This document shows, piece by piece, positions 11,970 through 24,774 of a DNA stretch of 64,000 bases (the first letter of the stretch is position 1; each line of letters opens with the position of its first letter). Position numbers and translations under genes: made by a program. The notes beneath the pieces were generated by a model, which was given only the letters and a program-made list of their open reading frames with translations, was not told the DNA's origin and ran no database searches. Source of the stretch: Neocallimastix lanati (nom. inval.) (Eukaryota > Neocallimastigomycota > Neocallimastigomycetes > Neocallimastigales > Neocallimastigaceae); contig JACVTC010000035.1 in the NCBI GenBank assembly GCA_016946835.1, positions 325,001-389,000 of the forward strand. Direction: 5' to 3'.

Positions 11970-13950
11970 TAAAAAATTATATATTTATCAAATAAACGAT
12001 GTTAATGCTTTTTGGAATATTTTTAGTTTTCCACAATTTTAAAGTCTTAAGGATTAATGTATTAATATTATTAACTCTATTTCTTATACAGCTTTCATTT
12101 TCATTATCTGAATTTGTTTTCCTCTTAAAATATAATTTATTTAATATAGATATTCTGCTCTTCATTTTTCTTTCTTCATTTGATTGATAATTTTTTCTTT
12201 TCCTTTTTCGATTGTTTTCTGTTTTTTCTTTATTAAATTTGTCATTTTTGTTTATTTGTTTATTAATACTTTTATTATTCAGTTTAATATTTAATTTTTA
12301 TATCCTTTTCTTTAGTTTTCCTTAATTTTCTTTTATCTGAAGTTTTCTGATCACTAGAGTTGTCTTCAGATTCATTTTCAGGATTATAAACTTTAATTTT
12401 AATTTTCTTCATATACTTCATTATTTCTAAATATAATTTTTCATATTTCATAATAACCAGATTTTTTTTATGGTTATTCTCAGTTTTACTTTCATAAAGT
12501 TTCTGGTTTATAATTTCATAATTAATAAGGTTTAATTTAGAAAAATTTTCATAATTATTAAGATTTGAAATTTTTAATTTGTTCCTAAATTTAAAATTTT
12601 TAAAATTTCTATTCAACTAATTTTATTTCAATTTTGGAAAATTGATTATTTTTTGAAATTTGATTTTCATTAATTTTATCTTCATTAATTATTTTTTTTT
12701 TTTTTTTGGGTTTCCGGATTATTATTTAACATATTTTCATTATAGTATTTATCCATTAAATCTGTATTATTTTCAAGATTAATTTTATTCTGTTTGTTTT
12801 CATTCATTTTAAACCCATTATAACAAATGGATTAACTAAAATGATGTTTTATCTAATAGATTTGAGGAATAAAAAAAAAAAAAAAAAGTGCCTAGTGATC
12901 CTAATGAATTTTCATTGAAGTATACATCACGAATGATAATTATTGATTGTAAAGTAATGTCGAGAAAACGATGACCAAGAGAATCTGAAGAATATATTAA
13001 GAAAATATCTTGTTTTTTATCATTTTCAAATTTTCCTTATTTGTATCTATTAAGAAAAAATACTTTGCATCCAAAATTTTTAAGTTTAGATATATCAATT
13101 TGTATCCACTAAATGATGGCTCAGGCTTATGTGGTCCAACGATATCATTATGTACAATTTATAATGGTAATATATTCTTGTTATTTGTTTTGTGGAATGG
13201 TTTTTTTCTAGAGTATAATAATTTTGAAATTTTCATAATTTATATTACCATACTTTTCTTCCTTAATGTTGTTATTATCTGAAATTTTTTTGAAGATTTT
13301 TTTTTATAATATTGACCTAATCTTGAATGTTATACCTTTTCTAATTATTTAAAGGTATTCTTTTATTTTTTTTTTTTATTTTTATTTCATGATTTATTTT
13401 TATTATTTTTCTTTTCTCCCCTATAATTATTATTTGGTGAATTTAATGGAATAAAAAAAAATAGTAAGTTATCAGTAATATGCCCATTTATATGGTGACA
13501 ATGACAGTATTCGTTTAAATTTGCTTCTTTACTGAAGTTATATGGAAGTTTCCTATTTCGGACTCTATTAATTTGATCTTCGTGTTGATATACTTCCTCC
13601 TTGATATCTACCTTTTTAATACTTTTAACTTTTCTTGATTATGGTATTTAGTTTTGATAATATCTTCTTTTTAAATCCTTAAATGCCTTCTCAACATATC
13701 GAAATGTGAATGAATATGTAATTCCGACTTTATTTTATTCCTCTAAAAAAACTAAAGAATATAAAACTTTTGTTTCTTTGCTCATTTCTGATTTATTTTG
13801 TAATTTTACCTCATTATTATATCCTGTAAATAATGAGTTAAGATTTTCAAAAATACAACTTAAAGTTATCGTTTTCAATTTCTAATTTCTTTATTTTCAT
13901 TTCAATATCAAATAGTCTTGGATGTTGCTGTTTCAGAAAAGTTTTCTATT
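11970..13950 (-). pseudogene. Decayed retroelement remnant (Gag zinc-knuckle and possible protease-like pieces)
   Basis: Several minus-strand frames run in the order expected of an LTR-element polyprotein, all broken by stops or shifts. At about 13520-13470 one reads EYCHCHHINGHITDN, close to the yCxxHxxxGHxTxxC zinc-knuckle variant seen in Ty3/gypsy Gag proteins, with the last cysteine lost. Upstream of it lie FTFRYVEKAFKDLKRRYY and basic sequence. At about 13100-13030 another frame reads NLKILDAKYFFLIDTNKEN, which could be a degraded retropepsin, weakly. From 12810 a Lys/Asn-rich frame (MNENKQNKINLENNTDLM) shifts at a poly-A run near 12700 and continues to about 11980. Treat as one old remnant or two adjacent ones. 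Confidence 0.4.
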
Positions 13951-14413
13951 TATCATTAAATATGCACATGGGCAATTATTTAAATAGACTTTTTGTATAT
14001 TGGTCGAAACTGTTCAATTATCATGACTGTTCAATTATCATGACGGTACTATCATACTTTAATTGATTTTTATTAATATTTATATCTTTAATATTTCAGG
14101 TTTATTTTTTTATTATACTCAATAATAACAATAATAATATTAATAGATTATAAATATAAATATTATGTATTTATTAAATACATTATATTTCTAGTTTATT
14201 TAAATGTATATAAACATAAAATACTTTCATGAATGTTTTGACATCAATGATTTAATTCATTTAATTCCATAATAGAAATTTTTATTTATTCAAGTTAATT
14301 ATTTCATTTTATATATGTAATTTCTTTTATATATATATAAAATTATTACCCATTTACTTATTTTACACCACTTTTATTATTAATTATTTTTATTACTATA
14401 ATTACTTCAAATA

Positions 14414-14449
<36 letters not shown>

Positions 14450-15002
14450 ATTACAATATAAAGGTAAAAATAGGTTAAAAATAATTAATAAATAATAATA
14501 ATAATAATAAATAAATAAATAAAATAAATAAAATAAAATTATCTTTTATATATATATATATATATATAAAAATAAAGAAAAAAAAATTTTTTTTGGAATT
14601 TTATATATAAAAATTATAATATATAAATATATATTTATACATTTTATTCTATTTTATATAAATTTCTGTTTATAAATACATTTCATATTTATATAAAAAT
14701 ACATTTTTAAGTATAAAAAAAATAATTATAATAAAAAGTTTTTTTTGGATTTTTTATATAAAAAAAATAAATATATATATATATATATTTTTTATTCTAT
14801 TTTATATAAATTTCTGTTTATATATAAATTTCATATTTATATAAAAATATATTTTGTAGTATAATTTTAATGTATAAAAAAAAAAAAAAAAAAAAATAAA
14901 AAAGTATTTTTTTTTTTTTAATATTTTTAATTAAAATTTAATTTTAATAATAGTTCCTTATTTTTTTTTTCTTTTTTTTTCTTTTTTTTTTTTTTTTAAA
15001 AT
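13951..15002. other. AT-rich 3' flank of the HMG-box gene, with tandem duplications
   Basis: Contains an 18-bp duplication (CTGTTCAATTATCATGAC, about 14008-14043) and a roughly 150-bp imperfect tandem duplication: 14640-14708 is repeated at 14788-14855, sharing CTATTTTATATAAATTTCTG. TA, TAA and AAAT microsatellites and T runs fill the rest. No gene is seen. Confidence 0.6.
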
Positions 15003-18000
15003 TTACTTTTTATTATTATTAATTAAATCAGTTAATTGATTGAACATGGAATCTGAAGTGGTTTGGAAAGTGTGATTAGAACTAAAGTTCAAATAATTAT
15101 CAATAAAATTATTATCGTCACTAATATCAAAGTTTTCAATATCAAAAGAATTTATGTTAGATAAACTTGTATCTATGTTATTAAATAATGAATTCGATGT
15201 AATTATATTATTACTACTATTTTCTGTAGTTGATGGTATATTGGTTGTAGTAGTTTCATTTTTTACATTTTGATTTGATGAAGTTGAACCCATATTTAAT
15301 ACAGAATTTATACTTTCAACAGATAAAGAACTATTTGCACTTAATTCATTTAAAAAATCCAAATTTCCGTCTTTCTTAATTTCTCTAGTTTTTACATTAG
15401 CTGTAACATTAGCTGTAGTATTAGTTGCACTAGTAGAAGTAGTAGTATTAATATTATCATTACTTGTAGCGGCTGCTTTAGTAGTATCTACCGCTGAAGT
15501 TTCAGTCTTTAACTTCTTTTTTGCATTTTCAATACTTTCTTCGGCCATTTTACTTTCTGTTTTATTTTCATCTTTTTTATTTTCATCCTTTGTAGCTTCT
15601 GGAGTCGGATTAACATTCTTTCTTTTCTTTCTTCTTCTAATTTCTTCTTGTTTACGAGGTGAAAATCTGTAATCTGGATACATTAATTTATGACGCCTCT
15701 TCATCTCTTGGGCTTTTTCCTTATATTTATTCTTTACCTCCTCAGATTCTTCCTTCCACATTTTACCAATGATCTTTGAAATTTCAGTATTACTAATACC
15801 TTCATGTTCAGCAAGAACCTGTGAGTGATGTTCTTGACGATATAAAATAAACGGATTTGGTGGTCTAAGAATTTCATTACGACGACGCGACGAGGTAGTA
15901 GAAGTAACTGTTGGTGGAGTTAATAAGAACGATGACATTTGGGAAGACATTAAATATTTAGAATTTGGTTCTCCTGGAGCAGTAGTTAACGGTTTTGCAA
16001 AATTACCATTTGCATTAATAGTAGTCGTCATAAGTCCTGAATTTGGTAAACCAGTTTTACTGACATATGGTGCAGTTCCATTAATTATGGTTGTAGAATT
16101 GGTACCATAATTAACTATATTTGAACTATTACTTATTACATTACCATTAATAGTAGGATTAACCTTTACATAAGATATTTGTCCATTATTAACAGTATTC
16201 ATAACAACCTGACCATTATTTGGTATATATCCATTAACCTTCACAACATTATTATTTGCAACTTGATATACATTATTCATTGTATTATTGACTGTTGGAT
16301 ATTGACTAACTCCTTGCACTTTATTATTATTTGTTATTATATTATTTGTAGTGGGATTTGCAATAACATATTTTTGATTATTAGCAACAGTATATGAAAT
16401 AGGACCTGTTGGATTTATTGTTTTAACACTAGTTTGTACTGTACCATTTACATTATTATAGGTTCCATTAGCTACAGTATAATATTTTGGTTGTTGAATA
16501 CCTACAGCATTACTATTAAATTGTTTTATTGCAACTTGGTTAAGATATGAGTTTTGATTAGTAGTTCCTGTTGGATAATAAGTTTTATTAATTTGGAAAT
16601 TATTAGCTACAGCTGATTGTGAATAATTTACAGCTGTTGGATTATTTATAAATTGTTTTTGATACATATTTTGTCCTATTTACAAAATTTTAAACAAAAA
16701 ATATAGAAAGACGTAATTTTTAATATATAGATGAGCCTTTATATATATGTTTTGATTTTTTTTTATATTATATTAAATTATATTATCTTCAATTGTTTTT
16801 AAAATTATTAAAATTATTTATAATTTATAGATTATTTTATATTACTACTAGAAAAACAAAAAAAATAAGTAATTTAATAAAAATACATATTCTTTATAAT
16901 TCTATTAATATTATCTTTTACAAAATAATTCTATAAATAAATTATTAAACTATTATATATGTGTTTTTATACTAAAAAAAAAAACAATTTTTTTTTTATA
17001 TTATATAAACTAAATATTACAACTCTCTAATATAATATTTTTTTATCGTGATTGTTTCTATATTCCTTCCTATTATTCTAAACTATTAATATATATATAA
17101 TTTTTTTTTATAATTTTTATAAAAATAGGAAAAATCAAAAAATCAAAAAATCATTCTTTTATATTATTCTTATAGTTTTCTATTTTTTTCTCATTTTTAA
17201 TATAAATACATTAATTATAAATATTTTATATTATTCTTTAGTTTTTACTATTTTTTTTTCTCATTTTTAATATAAATATATTAATTATAAATATCTATAT
17301 AAATATTTATATGTTATTTTTTGATTATTTTTTTGTTTTTTTTTTTTTTATTTGTTTATCTTTTTTTTTAATTAGTTTTTAATATATTTATAAATTATTT
17401 TTCCTGATAAATTAACTTCTAATAACTATTAATTTATATTTAATATTAATATATACTATTTTTATTTAAAAAAAAATAATTTATATTTAATTTATATTTA
17501 ATTTATATTTAATTTAATTTTATAGCTAAAAATAAATTTTATATCATCTTTATATTATCTTTAAATTAATTTCATTTCCCTTACTATTTTATTATATTAT
17601 TTTATTGTTTTTTCCCTAACTAATATATTAAATTAAATATAAACTTTAAAATATATAAACTTTATTTTATAATAATTCTAACATAATTCCTATCATGAAT
17701 AAATTATATAATTATTTATTATTTTTTTTTAATAATATTAAAAAAAAAATTAAATACCTTGATTATATGATACATTATTTGTGGTTATAGTAGCACTATT
17801 TGAAGATTTATTTTGTACTCCACTTATAACTTGAATAGTATTTGCAGATGTTACAATATTTGTACTTTGAGATTGTGTTGACAATTGTGACTTTTTATTT
17901 TCTTCAGCTTCAGATAATGGAGTTGATAATGCTGTTTTTACGGTATTATTTAATTCATTTTTCTCCAGTTTAACAGTGGTTTCATTAATACCTTCAGAAT

Positions 18001-18916
18001 TTGGAGAAAGAATAGCTATGGCTGAATTAACAGTAGCTACAGGCGTTGTAGATTTTTCACTTTTTATTTCTTGAATTTTTGTTTGATTTAAATTTTCTAC
18101 ATTTTTATTTGATGTAATTTTTTCTTCTGGTGCATGACTAACTACATTACTTGTTAAAACTTCTTGTTTAACTTTATTTGGTTCATTTAAGTTAGTAACA
18201 GTAGTAGTTGAAGTTGAAAGAATTGGAGTGGTAATTACATTCTTTGGTTGTTGAATTTGAGTTTGAATTTCTGGTTGATTTAATGTAGTTTTTGAAACAA
18301 CAGCATTTTGACTAATTAATTGAATATTTTGGGGTGAAACAGTATTAATTTGAATTGGTTTTGTAAATTGTTGATTTTGTAGATTAGTAGCAGAATAAGT
18401 TTGAACTAACCTTTGTCCAACATTACCTAACGATGTATTAGCACTATTAATTGGACTCAAATTAGTAATATTCTTCTTTCCTACATTAATTATATTAGGA
18501 TTAAATTGATATTGATTATAAATATTTGAAGTTTGAATATTTGATGGGGAAATTGGAGATGCTGCAGCTATTCGTTGTTGTAACACTGGATTTGAATAAG
18601 TTAATTCTGTTCCTCCAACAATTCTGTTTGTACCAAGAGTAGCTGTAGTATTTAAACCATTTCTTAATTGAAGAGTTGATATATTCTGATTAGAAACATT
18701 TACCATTCCATAATTTCCATTAACATTTCTAACAGCCGTATTTCCAACAGCTAAAGAATTATTAATAACATTTACTCTTGCAGGAATAGCTATATTATTT
18801 AGCCCATTAACTTGAACACCATTAGGATTATTATTGTTAGTATTATTAATAGTCATCCCAATAGTATTCATATTCATACCAATGTTATTCATAGACATCT
18901 GACCATAATTTGCCAT
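15003..18916 (-). CDS. Q/N-rich MATA-type HMG-box transcription factor (2 exons, about 943 aa)
   Basis: Read as complement(join(15003..16675,17758..18916)). The upstream frame ends CAAG|GTATTT and the downstream frame is preceded by AAATAG|GA; joining them keeps the phase (split Gly codon), giving 943 residues. Residues 1-650 are Asn/Gln/Thr/Ser-rich without a known fold. Residues about 657-727 (DNA 15654-15866) are an HMG box of the MATA class: RPPNPFILYRQEHH, then NTEISKIIGKMWKEES, then a helix rich in K/E, ending YPDYRFSPRKQEEIRRRKKR, which supplies the minor-groove contact and a nuclear-localisation-like basic tail. The tail is acidic/Asn/Ser-rich and may activate transcription. Relatives include mating-type HMG proteins, zygomycete sexM/sexP-type proteins and Ste11-like regulators; which one cannot be told. 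If the join is wrong, the HMG protein starts at 16667 (554 aa) and the upstream frame (388 aa) is a separate exon. Confidence 0.8.
16676..17757 (-). other. Proposed 1.08-kb intron of the HMG-box gene
   Basis: Bounded by GTATTT (17757 down) and AATAG (16676). It contains T/A runs and an imperfect tandem duplication of about 76 bp near 17155-17300 that includes TCTCATTTTTAATATAAATA. No open frame is seen inside. It is much longer than the other introns in this window (about 50-350 bp), so an unrecognised small exon inside is possible. Confidence 0.55.
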
Positions 18917-20479
18917 TTCCTTTATATATTTTATAAATTATTATATTATTATTTATATTACAAATTATTATATTATTATTCATTATTAATTTTATATATT
19001 AAAGAATTTAAAATTTTAATTTAAATATAATCATATTATTATATAATTTTAAATTTTACATATAAAATAATATTTATATGAAATTAAAATGTATAGGTTT
19101 AATGTTAAATCATCCATATATTGATTTTTATATCATAATAATATAATATAAATTATTTTAATACCTTTTATATAAATTTACATGAAATTAAGAAATTAAA
19201 TAGCATATGTTTCGTTAATTTACATTCATAAAATAATTTATATGCTATAAATATAATATAAATTATTTTAATACCTTTTATATCGAAATAAGATTTATTA
19301 TTTAATTTATTTGAGACAACTATAAAAGACATATTGAATATTATATAAAATATAAAAAAGTTTTAAATTTAATTATTTCAATACTTTATATCATATATAT
19401 TTTGTAATAATATTACATGAAATTATAAACAAATTTTAAATTTATTATAATTCATAAATTTAATTATTATTAGATACCTTTTATATAGAATAAATTTAGA
19501 GTTATTTTATTTAAAAACAACTATAAATAATATATAATATTTAATAATTAGTTTTTGATAATATTAAAATTATTTTATAATTGTTAAATTCTAACGTACT
19601 AATGATTTGATTTTTAATAAATAATTTTAATATTAATATAAATTTTATATGCACAATAGATAATTTATAATTAAATTATTATAAAGATTATAATTAATAG
19701 TAAAAAAAATTAATAATTTAAATTTATAAATAAATATTAAATACTAATGATCTTTTAACGTTTATTAAGAAAAGCAAAACAATATATATTATTATTATTA
19801 CAGTTACAAAATATTTCATTTATAGTCTATTTTAAAAATCAAAATTAAATAAGGTTATTTTTAAATTACTTTTAATATACTTTCTTAAATTTCACTTTAA
19901 ATAAATTGAACACATGCGTAAGGATTATTAAATTAATATAGCAACGATATTTTTTCTTTGCTTTTTTCAATTAAGTATTAAATTAATTGATTATTAAATA
20001 ATAATATATACATCTAAAATTAATTAATAATTAATATCAATTATTGCTATTTTTTGATTGTTTATTCTATAAAAGTTAAGGATAGTATGGTGAAAAATTG
20101 AAATATTGAATTTATATGAAAGAAGTATTGTAAATGATATTATTTATTAATTAAAATTATAATATATATATTTTTCACAAATTAAAACAAAAATTTAATA
20201 AATAATTATTAAAAAGTACTAAAAGACTAATAATATAAAATTATAAAAAAAAAATAAAAAAATAAAAAAATAAAAAAAAACATATATATAATCTTCTTTT
20301 TTTCAATATCGATTTTTATATAATTAAGTTCGAAAAAAAATGAAATAGAAAAAATAAAAAAAATTTTTTTTAATTTATCATTTTTTTTACATATTTCAAT
20401 GTATTATCAATAATTAATAAACATTTATTTAAATTAAATCAATATTATATATTTATCCAAATTATTTACAGTTATTTAT

Positions 20480-20483
20480 ATAT

Positions 20484-20558
<75 letters not shown>

Positions 20559-20572
20559 TTCATTTATTTATT
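20480..20572. repeat. (TTTA)n microsatellite
   Basis: About 23 consecutive TTTA units with one interruption (TTCA) near the end. Confidence 0.95.
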
Positions 20573-21917
20573 TTTAATTAATATCACCTTGCTATTACAT
20601 TTATTTGTTTTTTATGTATTTAGTTTTATTTTTACTTTATATTAAATTGACCTAATTTTTAGTAATTATTAGCAATGAATAATAGAAATAAATTTTAATA
20701 ATTATTTATGGTTAATAATTTATACATATTTATATATTTTATTCATATATTTATATTTACAATTATATATGTTAATAATAATCAATTCCATTGAATTTTA
20801 TTAAAATTATTTTCATTACACAATTAACTTTCAAATAGTATAAATGAATATATTTATATTTATATGTTTAATCAATATAATTGTAAATATCCAATTTAAA
20901 AATCATTTGATAGCATTATTAATTGAATGGTTTATAATTAATTTTTTTTTAGTTCATATATATCAACTATATAATATTTAAATTAAATAAATTGATTCAA
21001 TTTAATTAAAAAATAATTATAAAATATATTATAATATACTATATATAGATTGAAAGACCAAAATACTATAATTAATTAAAAAAATGACAATAATTAATTT
21101 AATTTATTATAATATATATTACATTTTATTATATAATACATAAAAAATACATAAAAATTTTAAAAAAATTATAGATTTACAAAAAAATATATAAATTTTT
21201 TATATACATTAATGATTTTTATATAAATAAATACAATATATTCTAATATATAGTATAAGTTATTTAAATAACGTATTTATAATATATTAAATATATTGCG
21301 TTATAAAAAAAAAAATTAATTATACCTAAAAAAGAATTATCCATTTAGATGTCTTTGACATTATTATAAAAATAATCAATTATATGGTAATATATAAATA
21401 TTTATACTTTTAAATAGTAAATAATATATATTTGTAAATTTAAAAATATATAATTAATTTAATAATACTTTTCTTTATTATCAATATTTTTTTTTACTAC
21501 AACTACTTACTGCTATTATTATTTATTATTATTTATTATTAATATTTATTAATATTTATTAATATTTATCATTATTTATTATTATTTATCATTAATATTA
21601 TTATTTCTTATTATTATTATTATTATTTATTTTTATTTATTATTATTATTGTACTTGTTTAAGTATTATTTAATTTAAATAAATGAACTTCATAATTTAG
21701 ATTTATAATTGAATAATAGAAAAATATAAATCCTAAATATTTTTATAAAAACTAAACTTAAATGTAAATTAACATTATTTATGTTAATCCATAATTTAAT
21801 GCAAATCATTAGATTTATCATACACATGTAAATAATTTCTTAATGTTAAATAATTATATAGTTTTGTATGTAGTATAAAATATTATTTTTTATATTTTAT
21901 TCTACATATAAAACTTG

Positions 21918-22198
<281 letters not shown>

Positions 22199-22800
22199 TA
22201 TTTAATGTTACATATTATTTTTATTATAATTTAATTTATTAATATATTAACAATAATAATGTAACAACTCTAAATTTATCACATTGTTAGTTTAACTAAT
22301 TAAATAATGTAAAAGAATATTAATTTGTTAGAAAATCCCTTTTCTATAAATATATTAAATCAATTAAAATTAAAATTACCAATTTTATAATGAATTGTAT
22401 ATTTTAAAAAGAAAAAGTTTGAAATAAATTTTAATATTCTATTTTAATCATAATTCTCGTTTTATGAATGTATAAAACAGGAGTAATTAGTAATATATAT
22501 TAGTTCAATAATTTTAAATTATATTATAAAACTTTGATTCATTCACCACACAATAAGCCATTACCTTTATTTCATTTAATATAGTTATAATAATATAGTT
22601 TTGATAATTATATATTTAATATTAATGTCTTCTTTGATAATTATATATTTAATATTAATGTCTTCTTATTAATCTTAATTTTTTTTTTTGTTTCAAAACA
22701 ATTTTTAATATTTTTTTGTTTTAAATCAATTTTTAATAAGTATGCTGTAAAATATATACATATATGATGAAACTTTTATTTAAATTAAAAGAAAAAGAAA

Positions 22801-22832
<32 letters not shown>

Positions 22833-22927
22833 AAAAAAGTTAATTTAGATATTCAGTCTTATATATTTATAAATATTTTTTCCTTTTTTTGAATAAAACA
22901 TAACTATGTTTTATTCAAAAAATAAAT

Positions 22928-23970
22928 TTATTTTTTTTTCATTATTTTGATATCTTCAATTAAATCAATTTTAATATTATTATTGGAAATGACTTCTAAA
23001 ATTGGATACCATCCACAATTATTTTTATTAATTAATTTTAAAATAATATTATTTTTATTCAAATAATTTACTAATAATTGAACTATTTCAATATTATTAA
23101 AAGAAATGGTTTCTAAAAGTGGATCCATCCATCATTATTTTTTTTATTTATTTCCAATTTAATACTATTATTATTGGCATTTTTAACTAATAATTTAACT
23201 ATTTGGATATTATAATTATAAAATTGACAATAAAAGTGGATAATCTTCACATTTATATTTTTTCCTTTTTTTAGTTTATTTTTAAAATAATATAAATATT
23301 ATTGAGATAACCTATTAATAGTATAACTGTATTTCCAGTTTTTATCCATGGTAAGTATTTCTATTGATAGATGTATAATTGCTAGTGCAAAGAACACTTG
23401 ATCCATGAAAGTATTAATGTAGTTATTCCTCCCTCGATGATGGTTCAAGTAATCACTTAAAAGAAGCCCGTCATTTAAACGGCGAATAGAGAATCTCTTT
23501 CATATTAGCCTTGCTTAGAGAGAGGAGAGGTCCGCATTGACGACAAAACGATATGGCAAAAATTTCAATGAGAATCTTATTCATTTAAAGAAGAGGCTTT
23601 AGGCCCTATTGTCCTCCACTCTCGTTAATCCCAGTCTAAAGAAAAAAATATTTTAACCATTTCAATATTTTTTGAAATTAGCTACAAATAATGGATACCA
23701 TATATCTTATTTTTATCATTTATTTCAAATTTTATATTATTTATATTAACATAACCATTTAATAATTTAACTATTTTAATATTATTAAAAGAAAGAGACT
23801 TATAAAAGTGGATAGTTTCCATTTTTTTTTTTTTTATAATTATCAATAATCAAAAATATATTATTAATATGTACATAATCTAATATTTTTCCTTCTTTTC
23901 TGAGTATCATTTGTAAAAATTGTACTTATAAGTTCATTAAAATATTCTTCAATAATAAATAATTCCATGA
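22928..23970 (-). pseudogene. Ankyrin-repeat pseudogene interrupted by a GC-richer insert
   Basis: The minus strand shows an N-terminus MELFIIEEYFNELIS (from about 23970), then degenerate ankyrin units such as SFNNIEIVQLLVNYLNKNN followed by GWYPILEVISNNNIKID. Units lie on both sides of about 23330-23645: before it a WYP...NIEMVKI unit, after it ILLIGYLNN. Frames shift several times and stops are frequent. The style (N/I-rich units ending GWYP or GGWYP) matches the other ankyrin scraps at 28.1-28.6 and 29.4-29.6 kb, so this is one family of decayed genes. Ankyrin repeats are protein-binding scaffolds; this copy cannot make one. Confidence 0.65.
23334..23640. mobile_element. GC-richer insert of unknown origin inside the ankyrin pseudogene
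   Basis: About 300 bp with far more G/C than anything around it, sitting between two halves of an ankyrin unit. It contains short inverted pairs (GAGAATCTCTTTC; CCGTCATTTAAACGG). On the minus strand a frame reads RLNDGLLLSDYLNHHRGRNN, not recognised. No tRNA-like promoter boxes, poly-A tail or clear target duplication was found. It could be a SINE, a processed fragment or a transposon scrap. Confidence 0.35.
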
Positions 23971-24194
23971 TAATTGATAAAATTTTATTTTATTAAAAAA
24001 AAAATAATAATAATAAAAAATAAAATAAATAAATATTTTTATTTTTAAAATATTATAAAACATATGTTATATATATTATTATTTAATCTTTACGCAATTG
24101 ACTTTGTTTAAAAATTGGTATAATATTTTGTAATAAATATTACAATAAAGTAATTGGTAATAATAAATTTCATTATAAAAAATATAAATTATAT

Positions 24195-24575
24195 ATAAAG
24201 GCGCATAACTCGATGATATCTACTGGTGTTGGAGTAAAAGATGAGCATCCCTTTGACGAAATTACCTTTAGGCTAATTTTGCACAGTGTTATAGATACAG
24301 ACAGTGGATTTACTCCAAATTCATAAATGGAGTTTTAACAACTTCTATGGATATGACTTCAAATAAGATGCTCTTTCATTCTATTTTCATTCTATTTTAT
24401 TATATATTAATATGATTTCACTTCCTGTCAGTGATCATTATGGATTAAAAAGATGCTTTCAGGTATATACATAACATACACAGCACATGTATGAAAACTT
24501 GGACGAAGATTTTAGTAGATCGTTTGAAATTGTATATAGACTAGGCACATTGCTTACAACACATAATTAAATTTA
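24195..24575 (+). pseudogene. Scrap resembling the end of an endonuclease/exonuclease/phosphatase-fold protein
   Basis: On the plus strand one frame gives MMSTGVGVKDEHPFDEITF...DTDSGFTPNS, and after a shift ISLPVSDHYGLKRCF. The SDHYG(L/V) motif with preceding Asp/Gly-rich lead is the conserved C-terminal histidine motif of the EEP fold (neutral sphingomyelinase, DNase I, APE families). Nothing of the N-terminal catalytic part is visible. It faces the S66 pseudogene tail-to-tail. Confidence 0.35.
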
Positions 24576-24774
24576 CTCTCAAGCTGGTCCAAAATTTTTT
24601 TTTTACTACAAAGTAATGGATCAGTCATCGGATTGATCTATTACTTGGTAGTGAAATAGATATTATTACAACAGTAGACTTTTGAAAGCAAAATCTTTCG
24701 GCTCAAAACTATCAATTACCTTTTGAAATAGAACATGCAAAATTTGCTGTAACAACGCAGGGACACTCATAAAA

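Noticed and set aside
13010-13282. 90-codon plus-strand frame
   Set aside because: Phe/Ile-rich, antisense to a more convincing retroelement-like frame.
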